Source: a bacterium (GTDB lineage: Bacteria > JAMCPX01). From it: a stretch of 7,405 bases of DNA. How positions within the stretch are numbered: position 1 is the first letter of the stretch; each line of letters begins with the position of its first letter. The position numbers and the translations under genes are program-made. Below the pieces are notes generated by a model that was not told where the DNA came from, did not search any database, and saw nothing but the letters and a program-made list of their open reading frames with translations. Location of the stretch: the NCBI GenBank assembly GCA_027364825.1, contig DAHXOM010000268.1:1-7405 (forward strand). Reading direction: 5' to 3'. Below are positions 6,999 to 7,405 of this stretch, piece after piece.

Positions 6999-7000
6999 AG
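6952..7000 (+). repeat. Left arm of a perfect 49-nt inverted repeat
   Basis: These 49 bases are the exact reverse complement of 7357-7405. They hold the TTG start and first 16 codons of the toxin, and the last 16 codons of the antitoxin. Identity stops at 7001 on the inner side; allowing a 1-nt insertion, TAATA would extend it by five bases. The outer limit is unknown because the other arm ends at the window edge. Confidence 0.95.
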
Positions 7001-7062
7001 ATAATAACAGCGCCTCCCACGCTCCCCTCACGCTATTGAAAAAGGCATATGTACAGAAATAA
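6952..7062 (+). pseudogene. Truncated toxin reading frame, left copy (first 16 codons then unrelated tail)
   Basis: From TTG 6952, 36 codons are open to TAA at 7060-7062. The first 16 (MRAKFYTETLYPTQDK) are identical to the nucleotidyltransferase fragment on the other strand at the window end. The following 20 (DNNSASHAPLTLLKKAYVQK) have no resemblance to an AbiEii core, so the frame has been cut from its catalytic part at about 7000. The frame overlaps the antitoxin gene by 47 nt. It may still be translated, since the AAGGAAGGT site is intact, but it cannot be an active toxin. Inverting 7001-7356 would replace the foreign tail with the real continuation. Confidence 0.6.
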
Positions 7063-7204
7063 AATGTACAAGTACCTTAAAGTTATCCCGGTATTGTTTT
7101 CAATATTGTTTATGGCCTGTCCCGCTACCCATACCTCTTGTCCGAGTTATCCATGGCAAGTGGTTTACAAAGAGTTACTCGATTCAGAAAAATATGGTTT
7201 TTAG
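7049..7204 (+). CDS. Short lipoprotein-like reading frame
   Basis: 51 codons from ATG 7049 (or 36 residues... from ATG 7064, which gives 46 codons) to TAG 7202-7204. The N-terminus has basic residues (MYRNKMYKYLK), a hydrophobic core VIPVLFSILFMA (12-23) and Cys24, so SILFMAC resembles a lipobox, although the -3 position is Phe rather than Leu/Val/Ile. The remaining 27 residues (PATHTSCPSY... to EKYGF) match nothing I know. A weak AAAGG lies 3 nt before the first ATG. It is tail-to-tail with the nucleotidyltransferase fragment, overlapping it by 21 nt, and lies entirely within the 356-bp centre of the inverted repeat. It may be a small real lipoprotein, the 5' remnant of a longer one cut at the rearrangement, or chance. 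Confidence 0.35.
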   Translation: MYRNKMYKYLKVIPVLFSILFMACPATHTSCPSYPWQVVYKELLDSEKYGF

Positions 7205-7405
7205 TTTATCGATCTGCCTTTCTGTAATCCTCTGAAAATCGGGGCGGTCGTTCACAAAATAATCAAGGTCCTCTGAAAACCTGTGATTGTAATAACCTCT
7301 TGAGAGTGCTGTTCCCCCGGTAAGGTAGAACGGAGAGTCCTTGAATATGGGTATTACTTTATCTTGTGTAGGATAAAGTGTTTCCGTGTAGAATTTTGCA
7401 CGCAA
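7184..7405 (-). pseudogene. AbiEii/AbiGii-type nucleotidyltransferase toxin, N-terminal fragment
   Basis: 73 codons from TTG at 7405 to TGA at 7184-7186. The first 16 repeat the left toxin start exactly, so the TTG at the last three bases of the window is very likely the true start. FYLTGGTALSRGYYNHRFSE (26-45) and DLDYF (46-50) form the polymerase-beta-like core of AbiEii toxins: GG-T nucleotide loop at 30-32 and the paired aspartates Asp46 and Asp48. Family members are usually about 200 residues or more. Here the frame stops at residue 73 after RQIDKLKTIFF, so the third catalytic acid and the whole C-terminal helical half are missing. I could not rescue it by a simple frameshift: the +1 frame after 7190 runs only some 20 codons with no family motif. 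In family members the protein modifies tRNA ends or other targets and is held in check by a partner antitoxin. This copy should be inactive. Confidence 0.75.
7357..7405 (-). repeat. Right arm of the perfect 49-nt inverted repeat
   Basis: Exact reverse complement of 6952-7000. It holds the TTG start and first 16 codons of the nucleotidyltransferase fragment on the minus strand. It ends at the last base of the window, so the true repeat may be longer and could include a second antitoxin copy. Confidence 0.95.

Noticed and set aside
7001..7050. Terminator after the antitoxin gene
   Set aside because: The stretch is C-rich without a GC-rich hairpin followed by a T-run.
7184..7405. Calling the 73-codon frame a complete functional toxin
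   Set aside because: It stops soon after the DLD motif and lacks the later catalytic acid and helical half present in AbiEii proteins, so only a fragment can be claimed.

Overview
This 7.4 kb window appears to come from a Gram-negative bacterium. It has an HtpX-type inner-membrane protease, Shine-Dalgarno-led genes, and the gene order ABC ATPase / ABC-2 permease / GldG-like protein. That order is common in Desulfobacterota, Nitrospirota and related phyla; the phylum is my guess and no marker gene fixes it. Both ends of the window cut genes.

Positions 1-6562 are a compact minus-strand block, transcribed right to left: htpX (5714-6562), a two-AAA Clp/Hsp100 unfoldase (3402-5702), an ABC transporter ATPase (2404-3336), its ABC-2 permease (1631-2407), a GldG-like auxiliary membrane protein (106-1626), and the start of a further membrane-anchored gene (1-86), probably the DUF4340-type protein usual at this place. 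Gaps are 11 nt, 65 nt, a 4-nt overlap, 4 nt and 19 nt. A strong sigma70-type promoter (TTGACT-17-TAAAAT) precedes htpX. The first two genes fit envelope/cytosolic protein quality control. The last four form an exporter-like complex of unknown substrate.

The right end is different. Divergent from htpX, and with -35 boxes only 8 bp apart, is a plus-strand promoter whose predicted start falls on the ATG of a 104-residue AT-rich gene (about 34% GC by hand count). This gene looks like the antitoxin-side partner of an AbiEii/AbiGii nucleotidyltransferase toxin. The toxin begins at a TTG inside the antitoxin gene, but after 16 codons its reading is lost. The same 16 codons reappear, perfectly, on the opposite strand at the window end (7357-7405), where they do run on into the nucleotidyltransferase core (GGT...DLD). 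The two 49-nt copies form a perfect inverted repeat around a 356-bp centre (7001-7356), and flipping that centre would rejoin the toxin start to its core. This is either an invertible or rearranged toxin-antitoxin locus, or an assembly/contig-end artefact. It is the most interesting part of the window, and the fact that the repeat ends exactly at the last base is the main reason for caution. A short lipoprotein-like reading frame (7049-7204) lies in the invertible centre.
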